Origin: Alphaproteobacteria bacterium
Lineage (GTDB): Bacteria > Pseudomonadota > Alphaproteobacteria > Caulobacterales > Caulobacteraceae
Direction: 5' to 3'
Length of the DNA: 64,000 nt
Assembly (NCBI GenBank): GCA_018821435.1
Contig: JAHJME010000014.1
Location: forward strand, 62,001 to 126,000
Shown: piece after piece, positions 8,575 through 18,462 of the stretch
Layout of the letters: each line of letters opens with the position of its first letter
Numbering within the stretch: position 1 is the stretch's first letter
Made by a program: the position numbers and the translations under genes
The notes under the pieces: generated by a model
What the model was told of the DNA's origin: nothing
What the model saw: only the letters and a program-made list of their open reading frames with translations
Databases searched by the model: none

Positions 8575-8610
8575 GTCGACCTTCGGGCGCAAATGTTCGC
8601 AGTCCGCAAT

Positions 8611-8625
8611 GCCAGAGCCGTGCCA
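8611..8625 (-). promoter_or_regulatory. Sigma-54 promoter of flgI
   Basis: On the minus strand the sequence reads TGGCACGGCTCTGGC, which matches the sigma-54 consensus TGGCACG-N4-TTGC except for one base in the -12 element, with the correct GG-to-GC spacing. Transcription would start near 8600, giving a leader of about 26 bases before the flgI ATG. Late flagellar ring and hook genes in Caulobacter use sigma-54 with FlbD, so the context fits. Confidence 0.85.
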
Positions 8626-8699
8626 GTCGAAAAGCGTAATGAAATCAGCAACACGGGTCGCGTGCCCGGCAAGTTCGACTAGGCAGAAAAAGCCGCCTG

Positions 8700-8714
8700 T
8701 TAACCATGCTTCAA
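8700..8714 (+). promoter_or_regulatory. CtrA-type box upstream of fliX
   Basis: The sequence is TTAA-CCATGCT-TCAA, one base from the CtrA consensus TTAA-N7-TTAA. It lies 52 bp upstream of the fliX ATG, a distance that suits an overlap with the -35 region. In Caulobacter, fliX is an early flagellar gene under CtrA control, so the site agrees with known regulation. Confidence 0.8.
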
Positions 8715-8765
8715 GCTTGCGGGCCGAAGGTGCCCACTGAGAGTAAAAGGACCGGCTTCCATCCC

Positions 8766-9200
8766 ATGAAAGTCTCCGGAACAGGCGGTCTGTCGCAAAC
8801 GTCGGGCGCCAAGCCCGCGCGTGGCGCGAGCGGCGGCGGCGGATTCCAGATCGCGGGCCCCTCGGCGTCGGCCTCGCCGACCCAGGTGTCGGGCGCCTCG
8901 GGGGTGTCCAGCGTCATGGGCGTCGAGGCGTTGCTGGCGCTGCAGGACGTCGAATCGCCGACGGAGCGCAAGCGCCGCTCGGTGAAGCGGGCGGGGCGTC
9001 TGCTGGATGAACTGGACGGGCTGAAGGTGGCGCTGCTGGGAGGCGAGCTTTCCCAGGGCCAGCTCGACAATCTGGCGCGGGCCGTTCGCGAGCAGCGGGC
9101 GGGCACCGACGATCCCAAGCTGGAAGCCGTTCTTGATGAGATCGAAACCAGGGCCGCCGTGGAGCTCGCCAAGCTGGAATCAGCCAATCGGGTGCGCTAA
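8766..9200 (+). CDS. fliX: Flagellar assembly regulator FliX
   Basis: FliX is a membrane-associated regulator that links assembly of early flagellar structures to FlbD-dependent late gene transcription. The 144-residue product begins MKVSGTGGLSQTSG, has a flexible Gly/Ser/Ala N-terminal third, and a helical C-terminal part (SPTERKRRSVKRAGRLLDELDGLKVALLGGELSQGQLDNLARAV) typical of the family, which is about 140 residues long. The ATG at 8766 is chosen over an upstream in-frame ATG at 8706 that lies inside the CtrA box. It is divergent from flgI, as in Caulobacter. Confidence 0.92.
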   Translation: MKVSGTGGLSQTSGAKPARGASGGGGFQIAGPSASASPTQVSGASGVSSVMGVEALLALQDVESPTERKRRSVKRAGRLLDELDGLKVALLGGELSQGQLDNLARAVREQRAGTDDPKLEAVLDEIETRAAVELAKLESANRVR

Positions 9201-9223
9201 AGCCCTGCGGCGTTTCAGCGACG

Positions 9224-9251
9224 TTGAAACCACCGGTCGATTTGCTATACA
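9224..9251 (+). promoter_or_regulatory. Vegetative-type promoter of dksA
   Basis: TTGAAA at 9224-9229 and TATACA at 9246-9251 are separated by 16 bp, a good match to the housekeeping -35/-10 pattern. Transcription would begin near 9258, leaving about 36 bases before the dksA ATG. A GTTTCA/TGAAAC inverted repeat (9212-9230) overlaps the -35 element and could be an operator, though it may be chance. Confidence 0.6.
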
Positions 9252-9293
9252 GCCGGCGCGTGTCTAAGGGGTCCTTCGGGGCGTGAGGTTTCC

Positions 9294-9722
9294 ATGAAAA
9301 CAGCCGCTGTACTGGCTGAGGTTACCGCTTACCGTCCTTCCGAGGACGAAGAGTTCATGAATGAGCGTCAGCTTGAATATTTCAAGCAGAAGCTCAACGC
9401 GTGGAAAGAGGACATCCTCCGCGAATCTCGCGAGACGCTGTCCCATCTCCAGATGGAAACCGAGAACCACCCGGACGTTGCTGACCGGGCTTCCTCGGAG
9501 ACCGACCGCGCTCTTGAACTTCGTACGCGTGACCGGCAGCGTAAGCTCATCTCCAAGATCGATGACGCTCTGCGCCGTATCGAGGACAACTCGTACGGCT
9601 ACTGCGAAGAGACCGGCGAGCCGATCGGCCTGGCCCGACTCGACGCCCGTCCGATCGCAACGCTGAGCCTGGAAGCCCAGGAACGGCACGAGCGCCGCGA
9701 ACGCGTCCACCGCGACGACTGA
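9294..9722 (+). CDS. dksA: RNA polymerase-binding transcription factor DksA, single-cysteine type
   Basis: DksA inserts a coiled coil into the RNA polymerase secondary channel and, with ppGpp, tunes rRNA and stress promoters. The 142-residue product has the coiled-coil region ERQLEYFKQKLNAWKEDILRESRETLSHLQ with the DRASSETD turn that carries the acidic tip. The C-terminal zinc-finger fold is degenerate: the positions of the four zinc cysteines read C, T, S, A in YGYCEETGEPIGLARLDARPIATLSLEAQE. Such one-cysteine DksA proteins are known in alphaproteobacteria and are thought to fold without zinc. It follows fliX by 93 bp and has its own promoter. Confidence 0.95.
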   Translation: MKTAAVLAEVTAYRPSEDEEFMNERQLEYFKQKLNAWKEDILRESRETLSHLQMETENHPDVADRASSETDRALELRTRDRQRKLISKIDDALRRIEDNSYGYCEETGEPIGLARLDARPIATLSLEAQERHERRERVHRDD

Positions 9723-9767
9723 TCTCGTCTTCGCGAGGAGAGGGCCGGCGTTGCCGCCGCCGCAGGC

Positions 9768-10937
9768 TCAGCCGTGCGCGTTCGCGTGGGGCGCCGGAAG
9801 CGTCAGCGTCTCCCAGGTCGCCACAACGATCAGCACGGCCGTGGCCGCCGCCGACAGCATCAGCGGCGTGAGGTGCGGCGCGGCCAGGGCCACCAGACCC
9901 AGCAGCGCCAGGCCGGAGGCCCGCGGCGCCGAGATCACCCTGAACACCGCGTGTTTGAACCAGACGCCACCCGCCAGAAACAGCGCCGGGCCGCCCAGGA
10001 TCAGCCACATCGTCGCCGGCTCGATGTGGCCGAGCGGGTGGGCGAGGGCCAGTTCGTCGCCCGCCGCTGTCACGATGATCCCCGCTACGATCGGGATGTG
10101 GGCGTAGGTATAGGCGATCCGCGCGATCCGGCCCGGGTCGTCCGAGTGGGCGATGGCCGCGGCCGCGGCCTCGGCGTGGGCGTTGAAATAGATCCACCAC
10201 ATGGCGATCGCCGCCGCCAGCGCGGCCAGAGCGGCGCCGATCAGCGGCGGCTCCCACGCGTGCTGGGCGAACGTCGCGCCCGTCACCAGCACCGACTCGC
10301 CCAGGCAGATGATGATGAACAGGCCGCAGCGCTCGGCCAGGTGCGCGCCCTCCACCGTCCAGCCGCTGGTCGCCGAGCCCTTCAGCCCCGGCGTCCAGAA
10401 GCCCGCCGCCGGGCCCACATACTCGATCGCCAGCGCCACGACCCATAGCGCCAGGCGCAACTCGGGCTGGAATGCGCCCGCGATCCAGAACGCCGCGGCC
10501 ACGATCATCCACGCCGAAATCCGGGTGAAGTTCAGCCGGATCAACGGATCCGCCCGCGCCGCCCAGCGCATGAACAGCGAACGCCCTACCTGCATCCCGG
10601 CGTAGGCCAGCGCGAACGGCACGGCCCGCGCCTCGAACGCCTCGGGCACGGACGTGGACATCACCAGCCCCACGGCCATCAGCACGAACAGCATGACGCG
10701 GACGTTGCGGTGGTCCGGATCCAGCCAGTTGGTGATCCAGGCGGTGAACACCCACACCCACCACACCGCCATCATCAGGAAGCCCGCGTGGATCGCGCCT
10801 TCCAGGTTCAGATGCGCCAGCAGGCTGTGGCTGAGCTGCGTGATCGCGAACACGAAGACCAGGTCGAAGAAAAGCTCCAGGTTGGTCACCCGGGCGTGGT
10901 GGCCGTGGACCCGTTCGCGCAGCATGGTTCGTGTCAT
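9768..10937 (-). CDS. Low temperature requirement protein A (LtrA) family membrane protein
   Basis: The 389-residue product is a polytopic membrane protein of the LtrA family. It opens with RVTNLELFFDLVFVFAITQLSHSL, the conserved N-terminal motif, continues with about a dozen hydrophobic segments, and has WTVEGAHLAERCGLFIIICLGESVL, where the conserved Glu and HxxER motif of the family lies. The role is unknown beyond a reported low-temperature growth phenotype in Listeria. ATG 10937 was chosen; the same open frame continues far upstream, but that part is the antisense of nadE. It is divergent from the NAD synthetase gene. Confidence 0.87.
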   Translation of the reverse strand: MTRTMLRERVHGHHARVTNLELFFDLVFVFAITQLSHSLLAHLNLEGAIHAGFLMMAVWWVWVFTAWITNWLDPDHRNVRVMLFVLMAVGLVMSTSVPEAFEARAVPFALAYAGMQVGRSLFMRWAARADPLIRLNFTRISAWMIVAAAFWIAGAFQPELRLALWVVALAIEYVGPAAGFWTPGLKGSATSGWTVEGAHLAERCGLFIIICLGESVLVTGATFAQHAWEPPLIGAALAALAAAIAMWWIYFNAHAEAAAAAIAHSDDPGRIARIAYTYAHIPIVAGIIVTAAGDELALAHPLGHIEPATMWLILGGPALFLAGGVWFKHAVFRVISAPRASGLALLGLVALAAPHLTPLMLSAAATAVLIVVATWETLTLPAPHANAHG

Positions 10938-11040
10938 CGGCTCTCCCAGGGAAACGTTAGCCTTCGCCCGCGCGCTTCGCCAACCTCGCACAGCTGCCGA
11001 GTCGGCCTGGGCTTTGCCGTTACGGCTTCTGCAACTATAT

Positions 11041-11057
11041 ATGCTCAAACTGAGCAT
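11041..11057. promoter_or_regulatory. Perfect dyad upstream of nadE
   Basis: ATGCTCA-AAC-TGAGCAT is a perfect 7-bp inverted repeat with a 3-bp spacer. It directly follows an AT-rich CTATATAT stretch that could be a -10 element, and lies 21 bp before the nadE GTG in the divergent ltrA/nadE region. The size and position suit a repressor operator. The regulator is not identifiable from the window. Confidence 0.45.
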
Positions 11058-11078
11058 TAGTCCGAACGGGAGTGATCG

Positions 11079-13124
<2,046 letters not shown>

Positions 13125-13280
13125 CCTTCTCCCCTTGCGGGAGAAGGTGGCTTGCGAAGCAGGTCGGATGAGGGGGTGCTCCGACCGTTGAGCTGACACC
13201 AAGAAGGGGTCGCCGGGCATGCCGTGCGACCCCTCATCCATCGACCTTCGGTCGCCACCTTCTCCCGCAAGGGGAGAAGG
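13125..13280. repeat. Long intergenic inverted repeat (family A, complete copy)
   Basis: Two 27-bp arms, 13125-13151 and 13254-13280, are exact reverse complements and enclose about 100 bp. Each arm is itself a small hairpin (CTTCTCCC...GGGAGAAG). The element begins one base after the nadE stop and ends 2 bp before the stop of the convergent 51-residue ORF, so it could terminate both transcripts. A second, one-armed copy is at 39597. Confidence 0.9.
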
Positions 13281-13282
13281 GC

Positions 13283-13438
13283 TCAGTGCGGTCCCGACAG
13301 TTGGTTCAGACCCGCCGGCGTGACATCGGCCACCTTCCGCTCGGCCCATTTCCGCGCCAGCCAGCGATAGGCCGGCACAACCCAGTCGACCCAGTAGCCG
13401 AAGGGAACGTCCTTATGGATACGATGCAGCTCTTCCAT
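13283..13438 (-). CDS. Small conserved-looking protein, 51 residues
   Basis: The frame from ATG 13438 encodes a 51-residue peptide that begins [20 protein letters not shown], then has [14 protein letters not shown] and ends LSGPH. GGGAG lies about 8 bases upstream of the start. The aromatic, amphipathic middle ([16 protein letters not shown]) suggests membrane contact or a helical hairpin. It is divergent from the LysR gene at 13537 with under 100 bp between the starts, the classic layout for a LysR target. No function is recognised. Coding is inferred from composition, start signal and context only. Confidence 0.5.
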   Translation of the reverse strand: MEELHRIHKDVPFGYWVDWVVPAYRWLARKWAERKVADVTPAGLNQLSGPH

Positions 13439-13522
13439 GACCATCTCCCGTCCGGGGCAATTCGTTGCCAGGGAAAGTGGTCTTCATAGCGCCAGTGTTC
13501 AAAGCGGTTCTCCTGCTGTATT

Positions 13523-13539
13523 CATAAGCCAGACTTATG
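13523..13539. promoter_or_regulatory. LysR-type dyad (T-N11-A) over the lysR start codon
   Basis: CATAAG-CCAGA-CTTATG is a perfect 6-bp inverted repeat with a 5-bp spacer that contains the T-N11-A LysR box. It covers the start codon of the LysR gene (ATG 13537) and lies in the gap to the divergent 51-residue ORF. Binding here would repress the regulator's own gene and could control the divergent one. Confidence 0.6.
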
Positions 13540-14484
13540 TCAGACCCGCTCGCCAACATTGCGCTCAGCGCCATCCGCGTGTTCGAGACCGCCGCGCGCC
13601 TTGGCAGTTTCACGCGCGCCGCCCAGGAGCTGGGCATGACCCAGGCGGCGGTGTCCTGGCACGTGAAGGCCCTGGAGAAACGCCTGGACCAGCCGCTGTT
13701 CCGCCGTCTGCCGCGCGAGGTCGCCCTGACCCCGGCGGGCGAGCGGCTGGCGCGGGCGGCGACCGAGGCCATGGGCGCGTTGCGCAGCGCCATCGGCGAT
13801 ATCACCGACAGCGGGACGGGGGTGTTGTCGATCACCGTGCTGCAGACCTTCGCGGCCCTGTGGCTCGCGCCGCGTCTGGGCGCCTTCCAGATCGATCACC
13901 CTGAGATCGCGGTGCGGCTGGATTCCGCCCAACGTCTGGCGGACCTGATGCGCGAGGAGTTCGACGTGGGAATCCGCGTCAGCGACAAGGGCGAATGGCC
14001 TGGGCTGGAATCGATCTTCCTGTTCCCGGCGACCCAGACCGTGCTGGTCACCCCGCAGGTGCTGGCCGCGCTGGGCCCCCATCCGCGGCCGGAAGACCTG
14101 TTGAAGGTCGACTGCGTGGGATCGGATCCGGAGTGGAACGGCTGGTACGCCAAGGCCGGCGTCGTGCGCCTGTCGGCCGAAGCCGGTGGGCGCCCGCGGA
14201 TCGCGGCGGACACGCAGGTGCTCGAGGTCGCGACCGCCATGTCCAACGGCGCGGCGGCCATCGGATCGCCGGTGATGTTCGGGGCCGATATCGCAGCCGG
14301 GCGGCTGAGCCAGCCCTTCGAGATCTATATCGGGGAGGGCGGCGGCTACTGGCTGGCCTATCCGCAGGATCGCCGCCGGACGCGCAAGATCGCGGCCTTC
14401 CGCGAGTGGCTGCTGGACCAGGTCCAGGCCGATCCCGCGGCCCAGCGCCAGTTGGCGCGCCGGGCCGCGGCGTCGAAGGTCTAG
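13537..14484 (+). CDS. LysR family transcriptional regulator, GcvA-like
   Basis: The 315-residue product has an N-terminal winged helix (LSAIRVFETAARLGSFTRAAQELGMTQAAVSWHVKALEKRLDQPLFRR) and a periplasmic-binding-protein-like effector domain. The phrase PLANIALSAIRVFETAAR and the spacing resemble GcvA/AmpR-type regulators. The effector cannot be told. The gene is divergent from the 51-residue ORF at 13438 and converges with the outer-membrane gene at 14481, with stops overlapping in CTAG. A palindrome over its start codon suggests autoregulation. Confidence 0.92.
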   Translation: MSDPLANIALSAIRVFETAARLGSFTRAAQELGMTQAAVSWHVKALEKRLDQPLFRRLPREVALTPAGERLARAATEAMGALRSAIGDITDSGTGVLSITVLQTFAALWLAPRLGAFQIDHPEIAVRLDSAQRLADLMREEFDVGIRVSDKGEWPGLESIFLFPATQTVLVTPQVLAALGPHPRPEDLLKVDCVGSDPEWNGWYAKAGVVRLSAEAGGRPRIAADTQVLEVATAMSNGAAAIGSPVMFGADIAAGRLSQPFEIYIGEGGGYWLAYPQDRRRTRKIAAFREWLLDQVQADPAAQRQLARRAAASKV

Positions 14485-15305
14485 AAGCGGTAGCTGGCCG
14501 TCACGCGATAGCTGTCGAACTTAAACTTGTCCGACGTGCGCAGGAAGTCCGTGCCGGCCGTGTTGGTCAGCAGGAACGGGTTGGTCGCGGGCGTCGTGCC
14601 CGAGTTGCCGGCGCGGACGGTGTAGTCGTCGTCCTTCAGGCTGGTGCGGATCCATTCCACGCCCACCGTCACGTTCGGCATCAGCTTGCGCTCATAGCCC
14701 AGGCCGACCTGATAGCCGTTGGCGTCGCCGCCGCCGTCGCGGGTGAAGCTGTTGGCCGTGTTGGTGGTGTTGAAGCTGTGCTTCATGTTGCCCCGGGCGT
14801 AGCCGCCGGTGGCGTAGAACAGGTTGTCGCCCATGGCGTAGCCGCCGCGCGCGCGAACCGCCCACAGGTCGTTGAGCTTCCGGTTGAACGCGTAGCCGGC
14901 CGGCGTGGTCGAGAACGCCGTCACGGCGTCGTTCAGCTGGACCTGGGTGTATTCCACCAAGCCGCCGACCACGAACGACCCGATCTGGTAGTCGTAGCCG
15001 AGGCGGGCGCTCATCTCGATATCGGTGTCGTCGTCCTTGCGGCAGCCACCGCCGACGGCGTTCGTCTGATACGAGCCGCCGCAGAAGCCGGGCGAGAAGG
15101 CGTTGGCGCCGGCGGCCGTGTTCACGGTGTTGTTGAACACGCCGTCCAGGTTGGTGTCGAAGCCGATCGACTCGGACCCGCTTTCCTTACGGTCGGCCAG
15201 GCCGGCCGACACGCCGACATAGGCGCCGGTCCAGGACGAGTCCTGGGCGTGGGCGGCCCCGGCGAGCAGGGTCAGGGAAGCGGTCGCGAGGAGAAGTTTA
15301 CGCAT
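14481..15305 (-). CDS. Outer-membrane beta-barrel protein, Omp25/31-like
   Basis: The 274-residue product begins with a signal peptide (MRKLLLATASLTLLAGAAHAQ), then SSWTGAYVGVSAGL, the usual first strand of small 8-stranded alphaproteobacterial porin-like proteins (Omp25/31 group). Alternating aromatic and polar residues follow (ARLGYDYQIGSFVVGGLVEY, VRARGGYAMGDNLFYATGGYARG, YQVGLGYERKLMPNVTVGVEWIR), and the last residue is Phe in RVTASYRF, the outer-membrane assembly signal. Two cysteines in a mid-protein loop (GFCGG, GGGCRKDDD) may form a disulfide. An alternative start 15 bases upstream is possible. Confidence 0.88.
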   Translation of the reverse strand: MRKLLLATASLTLLAGAAHAQDSSWTGAYVGVSAGLADRKESGSESIGFDTNLDGVFNNTVNTAAGANAFSPGFCGGSYQTNAVGGGCRKDDDTDIEMSARLGYDYQIGSFVVGGLVEYTQVQLNDAVTAFSTTPAGYAFNRKLNDLWAVRARGGYAMGDNLFYATGGYARGNMKHSFNTTNTANSFTRDGGGDANGYQVGLGYERKLMPNVTVGVEWIRTSLKDDDYTVRAGNSGTTPATNPFLLTNTAGTDFLRTSDKFKFDSYRVTASYRF

Positions 15306-15442
15306 AGGGGGGAGGTCCATCTTTCAGTGGGGGACGGCCCTAGGCGCGTCCGACCCAGGCACTACGCGTGGGATCGGAGAGTGGATGCGTCAGCCTGCCG
15401 CATCCGTTTGGTTGTGTGGCTTTCAGCCCACAGTCGCGCGGG

Positions 15443-16045
15443 TCAGCCCCGGCGACCGACCGCGGCTTCGGAGGGGTAGGGCTCGCGGCCCTGGCCCAGC
15501 AGCGCGGGGACGATGCCGTCGACCGTATCCACGGAAACCCAGGCCTGCATGAAATCGGGCGGCGTCAGCTTCTCGTCGACCGTGTGCTGGAACAGCCTGA
15601 ACAGCGGCTCCCAGAAGCCGCGCGGATTGTAGAACACCACCGGCTTGGCGTGCAGGTCCAGGCGGCGCCACGACAGCAGCTCGACCACCTCTTCCAGGGT
15701 GCCGATCCCGCCCGGCAGGATCACGAAGCTGTCCGAGCGCTGGAACATGAGCATTTTCCGCTCATGCATGTTGTCGACGATGATGTGCTCCACCGTCTCG
15801 AGCGCGCGTTCCTTGCCGACCAGGAAGGTGGGGATGATCCCCAGGACGTCGCCGCCGGCGTTGTGCGCGCCGCGCGCCACCGCGCCCATCAGGCCCACGC
15901 CGCCGCCGCCGTAGACCAGCTTGATGCCGGCATCGGCCAGAGCCTTGCCCAGGACGCCGGCCGCGCGCAGGAAGTCCGCGTCGGCCTCGTCGGAGGATCC
16001 GCAGAACACACAGGCCGATTCCAGGCGTTGGCGCTCACGCCGCAT
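15443..16045 (-). CDS. LOG family protein (TIGR00730 type)
   Basis: The 200-residue product has a Rossmann-type fold with the LOG signature PGGIGTLEEV and the upstream MHERKMLM motif, the two elements that build the nucleotide 5'-monophosphate nucleosidase site. It starts with RLESACVFCGSSDEAD and has GIKLVYGGGGVGLMGAVA. LOG proteins release bases from nucleoside monophosphates, including cytokinin precursors; some are generic nucleotide hydrolases. It stands alone between two unrelated genes; the stop is about 140 bp from the outer-membrane gene start. Confidence 0.92.
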   Translation of the reverse strand: MRRERQRLESACVFCGSSDEADADFLRAAGVLGKALADAGIKLVYGGGGVGLMGAVARGAHNAGGDVLGIIPTFLVGKERALETVEHIIVDNMHERKMLMFQRSDSFVILPGGIGTLEEVVELLSWRRLDLHAKPVVFYNPRGFWEPLFRLFQHTVDEKLTPPDFMQAWVSVDTVDGIVPALLGQGREPYPSEAAVGRRG

Positions 16046-16193
16046 TACGCTTACTCCAGAGGAAAACAGGGTGGGCCGCTTGCTTAAGTGGCGCGCAAGC
16101 CCAACTAGCTATCGTCAGGGTTAAGGAGTTTCGAGCAAGTCGTGAAGAGGGCCTGGGTTTCCACTTCTGCGTGTCTGCCGCGCGTGACGGCGT

Positions 16194-18050
16194 TTGAGGC
16201 CTAGGTTGGCCCACGCGCACTCGGGCCATGCCCACTTCAGCGGACCGGGGTCCGTCGAGCCCAAGGAAGCCAAGTTCAACTTCTGGGCCTCGATGGCCGA
16301 CCTCGGCGCGCTGGTCATGCGCTCGGGCGCGCCGCAGCTTCGCCTGCGCATCGCCGCGGCCCTGGTGCTGGTATTCGTCGGCAAGCTGTGCGGCGTCCTG
16401 GCGCCGGTAATGCTGGGCGACGCGATCAACACATTGAAGCCGGCTCAGCAGGGCGCAGTGGTCCTGGGCGCCAGCTTCGTCGGCGGCGCCGTGGCCTTCG
16501 CGGTCCTGCGGTTGGTGGCCGCTTGCGCGCCCTTCGCCCGCGACGCGGTGTTTACCCGGGTGTCGCAGTCCACCATGGCGCGGGCGGCGGTCGAGAGCTT
16601 CGGCCACGCGCTGTCCCTGTCCCTGGATTTCCACCAGACCAAGCAGAGCGGGACGCTGTCGCGGATCATCGACCGCGGTGCGCGCTCCACCGACTTCCTG
16701 ATCCGCAGCCTGATCTTCAGCCTGGGCCCCACGTTCGTGGAGTTGATCCTTGCGATCGCGGTGATGGTGGTGCGGCTGGACTGGCGGTTCGCGATCACCG
16801 CCTTCGCGACGCTGATGTTCTACGCCGTGGTGACGTTCAAGATCACCGACTGGCGGCTCTCGCACCGGCGCGACCTGAACGAAGCGGAGAACCGCGCCGC
16901 CGGCCTCTCGTCCGACGCCCTGATCAACTATGAGACGCTCAAGGCCTTCGGCGCCGAGGATCGGCTGGTGGACAGCTATGGCGCGGCGATGAACCGCTAC
17001 GTCGACGCCAGCTCCAAGGCCAACGGCTCGCTCAACATGTTGAACGGCGCCCAGTCGCTGATCCTGAACGTGGGCCTGGCCGCCATGACCGTGATGGCTG
17101 GCTATGAAGTTTCGAACGGTCGGCTGCAGATCGGCGACATCACCATGGCCATCCTGCTGCTCTCGGGCCTCTACGCGCCGCTGGGCATGCTGGGCTTCCA
17201 GTACCGCGAGATCCGCCAGGGCCTGATCGACATGGAGCAGATGGTGGCGCTCCAGCAGATCACCCCGGACATCACCGACCCCGCGTCCGCCAAGCCCCTG
17301 CCGCCGGCCAGCGGGCAGGGCGCCGCCATCGCCTTCGAGCACGTCAGCTTCCGCCACGACGCCCGCTCGTCGGGCCTGCTGGACGTCAGCATCGACGTGA
17401 CGCCGGGCCAGACGGTCGCCCTGGTCGGCCCCTCGGGGTCGGGCAAGACCACCGCCGTGCGCCTGGCCATGCGCCTGCTGGACCCTCAGGAGGGGCGGGT
17501 GACCATCGACGGCGTCGACATGCGCCAGGCGCGCCAGGCCGAGTTGCGTCGGGCCGTGGCCCTGGTGCCGCAGGACGTGGCCCTGTTCAACGACACCCTC
17601 TACGCCAACATCGGCTTCGCCCGCCCCGAGGCCAGCGCCGAGGAGGTGAGGGCCGCCGCCGCCGCCGCTGAACTGGGCCCGTTCATCGACGGCCTGCCGA
17701 ACGGTATGCAGACCCGTGTCGGGGAACGTGGCCTCAAGCTGTCGGGCGGCGAACGCCAGCGCGTCGGCATCGCTCGCGCCCTGCTGGCCAACCCGCGCCT
17801 GCTGATCCTCGATGAGGCCACCAGCGCCCTGGACGGCCCGACCGAGGCGGCGATCCAGGAGACGCTGCGCAAGGTGAAGGCCGGGCGCACGACCCTGGTG
17901 ATCGCCCACCGCCTGTCGACCATCGTCGACGCCGACCAGATCCTGGTCCTGCGCCGGGGCCGCATCGTCGAGCGCGGAACCCACGCCGCGCTGCTGGCCA
18001 ACCAAGGCGAATACGCGGCCCTGTGGCGCCGCCAGACGCGGGAAGCTTAG
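16194..18050 (+). CDS. ABC exporter, Atm1/HMT1-like half transporter
   Basis: This 618-residue protein combines a six-helix membrane domain (about residues 40-330) and an ATPase (about 370-618) with Walker A GPSGSGKTT, LSGGERQRVGIARALL and Walker B LLILDEATSALD, then H-loop VIAHRLST. The membrane part has NYETLKAFGAEDRLVDSYG, typical of Atm1/HMT-type exporters of glutathione-bound metals or iron-sulfur precursors. The N-terminus has four His residues (HAHSGHAH), if the TTG at 16194 or 16206 is the true start; no ATG is available before residue 33. Other family members start with a similar length, so a TTG start is likely. Confidence 0.9.
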   Translation: MRPRLAHAHSGHAHFSGPGSVEPKEAKFNFWASMADLGALVMRSGAPQLRLRIAAALVLVFVGKLCGVLAPVMLGDAINTLKPAQQGAVVLGASFVGGAVAFAVLRLVAACAPFARDAVFTRVSQSTMARAAVESFGHALSLSLDFHQTKQSGTLSRIIDRGARSTDFLIRSLIFSLGPTFVELILAIAVMVVRLDWRFAITAFATLMFYAVVTFKITDWRLSHRRDLNEAENRAAGLSSDALINYETLKAFGAEDRLVDSYGAAMNRYVDASSKANGSLNMLNGAQSLILNVGLAAMTVMAGYEVSNGRLQIGDITMAILLLSGLYAPLGMLGFQYREIRQGLIDMEQMVALQQITPDITDPASAKPLPPASGQGAAIAFEHVSFRHDARSSGLLDVSIDVTPGQTVALVGPSGSGKTTAVRLAMRLLDPQEGRVTIDGVDMRQARQAELRRAVALVPQDVALFNDTLYANIGFARPEASAEEVRAAAAAAELGPFIDGLPNGMQTRVGERGLKLSGGERQRVGIARALLANPRLLILDEATSALDGPTEAAIQETLRKVKAGRTTLVIAHRLSTIVDADQILVLRRGRIVERGTHAALLANQGEYAALWRRQTREA

Positions 18051-18092
18051 GCTCGCTCGGCCGCGCCACATTCTCGCTTGCGTGACTCATAT

Positions 18093-18127
18093 CTCGTCGG
18101 TTATTGGTCCGATCAATAGCCAACGAG
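18093..18127. promoter_or_regulatory. Palindromic operator before the arsR-type gene
   Basis: CTCGTCGGTTATTG and CAATAGCCAACGAG are 14-bp arms with 12 of 14 positions complementary and a 7-bp spacer. The element ends 11 bp before the ATG at 18139. Long dyads in this position are typical binding sites of ArsR-family repressors, so autoregulation of the three-gene unit is likely. Confidence 0.65.
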
Positions 18128-18138
18128 TTATGTGTCAC

Positions 18139-18462
18139 ATGTCGAGCGCCCACGATGTGCTTTTCAGAACGCTCGCCGACCCGACTCGACGGGCGCTTTT
18201 CGAACGACTTTGCCTCGAAGGCGAGCAGACGGTCGTAGCCCTGACCGCCCGGGCGGGGGTCTCGCAACCGGCCGTCTCGAAACATCTCGCGGTCCTGAAG
18301 CAAGCCGGTCTGGTGCGCGACCGGCCGGAAGGGCGGCAGACGCACTACAGCGCCCAAGTCGGCGCCCTTGGCCCGCTGGTCGATTGGACCAGCCAGATGG
18401 CCGGCTTCTGGGAAAATCGGTTCGACGGCCTCGAGGACCTGCTGAAGAGGATGGATCAATGA
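18139..18462 (+). CDS. ArsR-family winged-helix regulator
   Basis: The product from ATG 18139 is 107 residues: MSSAHDVLFRTLADPTRRALFERLCLEGEQTVVALTARAGVSQPAVSKHLAVLKQAGLVRDRPEGRQTHYS. This is the SdpR/YczG-like ArsR subgroup, which has no metal-binding cysteines and usually regulates an adjacent SRPBCC gene. The neighbouring gene is exactly that, overlapping by ATGA. Two other in-frame starts (18082 GTG, 18130 ATG) would include the operator dyad and are less likely. A strong palindrome upstream suggests self-repression. Confidence 0.9.
   Translation: MSSAHDVLFRTLADPTRRALFERLCLEGEQTVVALTARAGVSQPAVSKHLAVLKQAGLVRDRPEGRQTHYSAQVGALGPLVDWTSQMAGFWENRFDGLEDLLKRMDQ

Noticed and set aside
9212-9230. 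GTTTCA/TGAAAC dyad upstream of dksA
   Set aside because: The arms are only 6 bp, and a match this short can occur by chance; mentioned with the promoter but not called alone.
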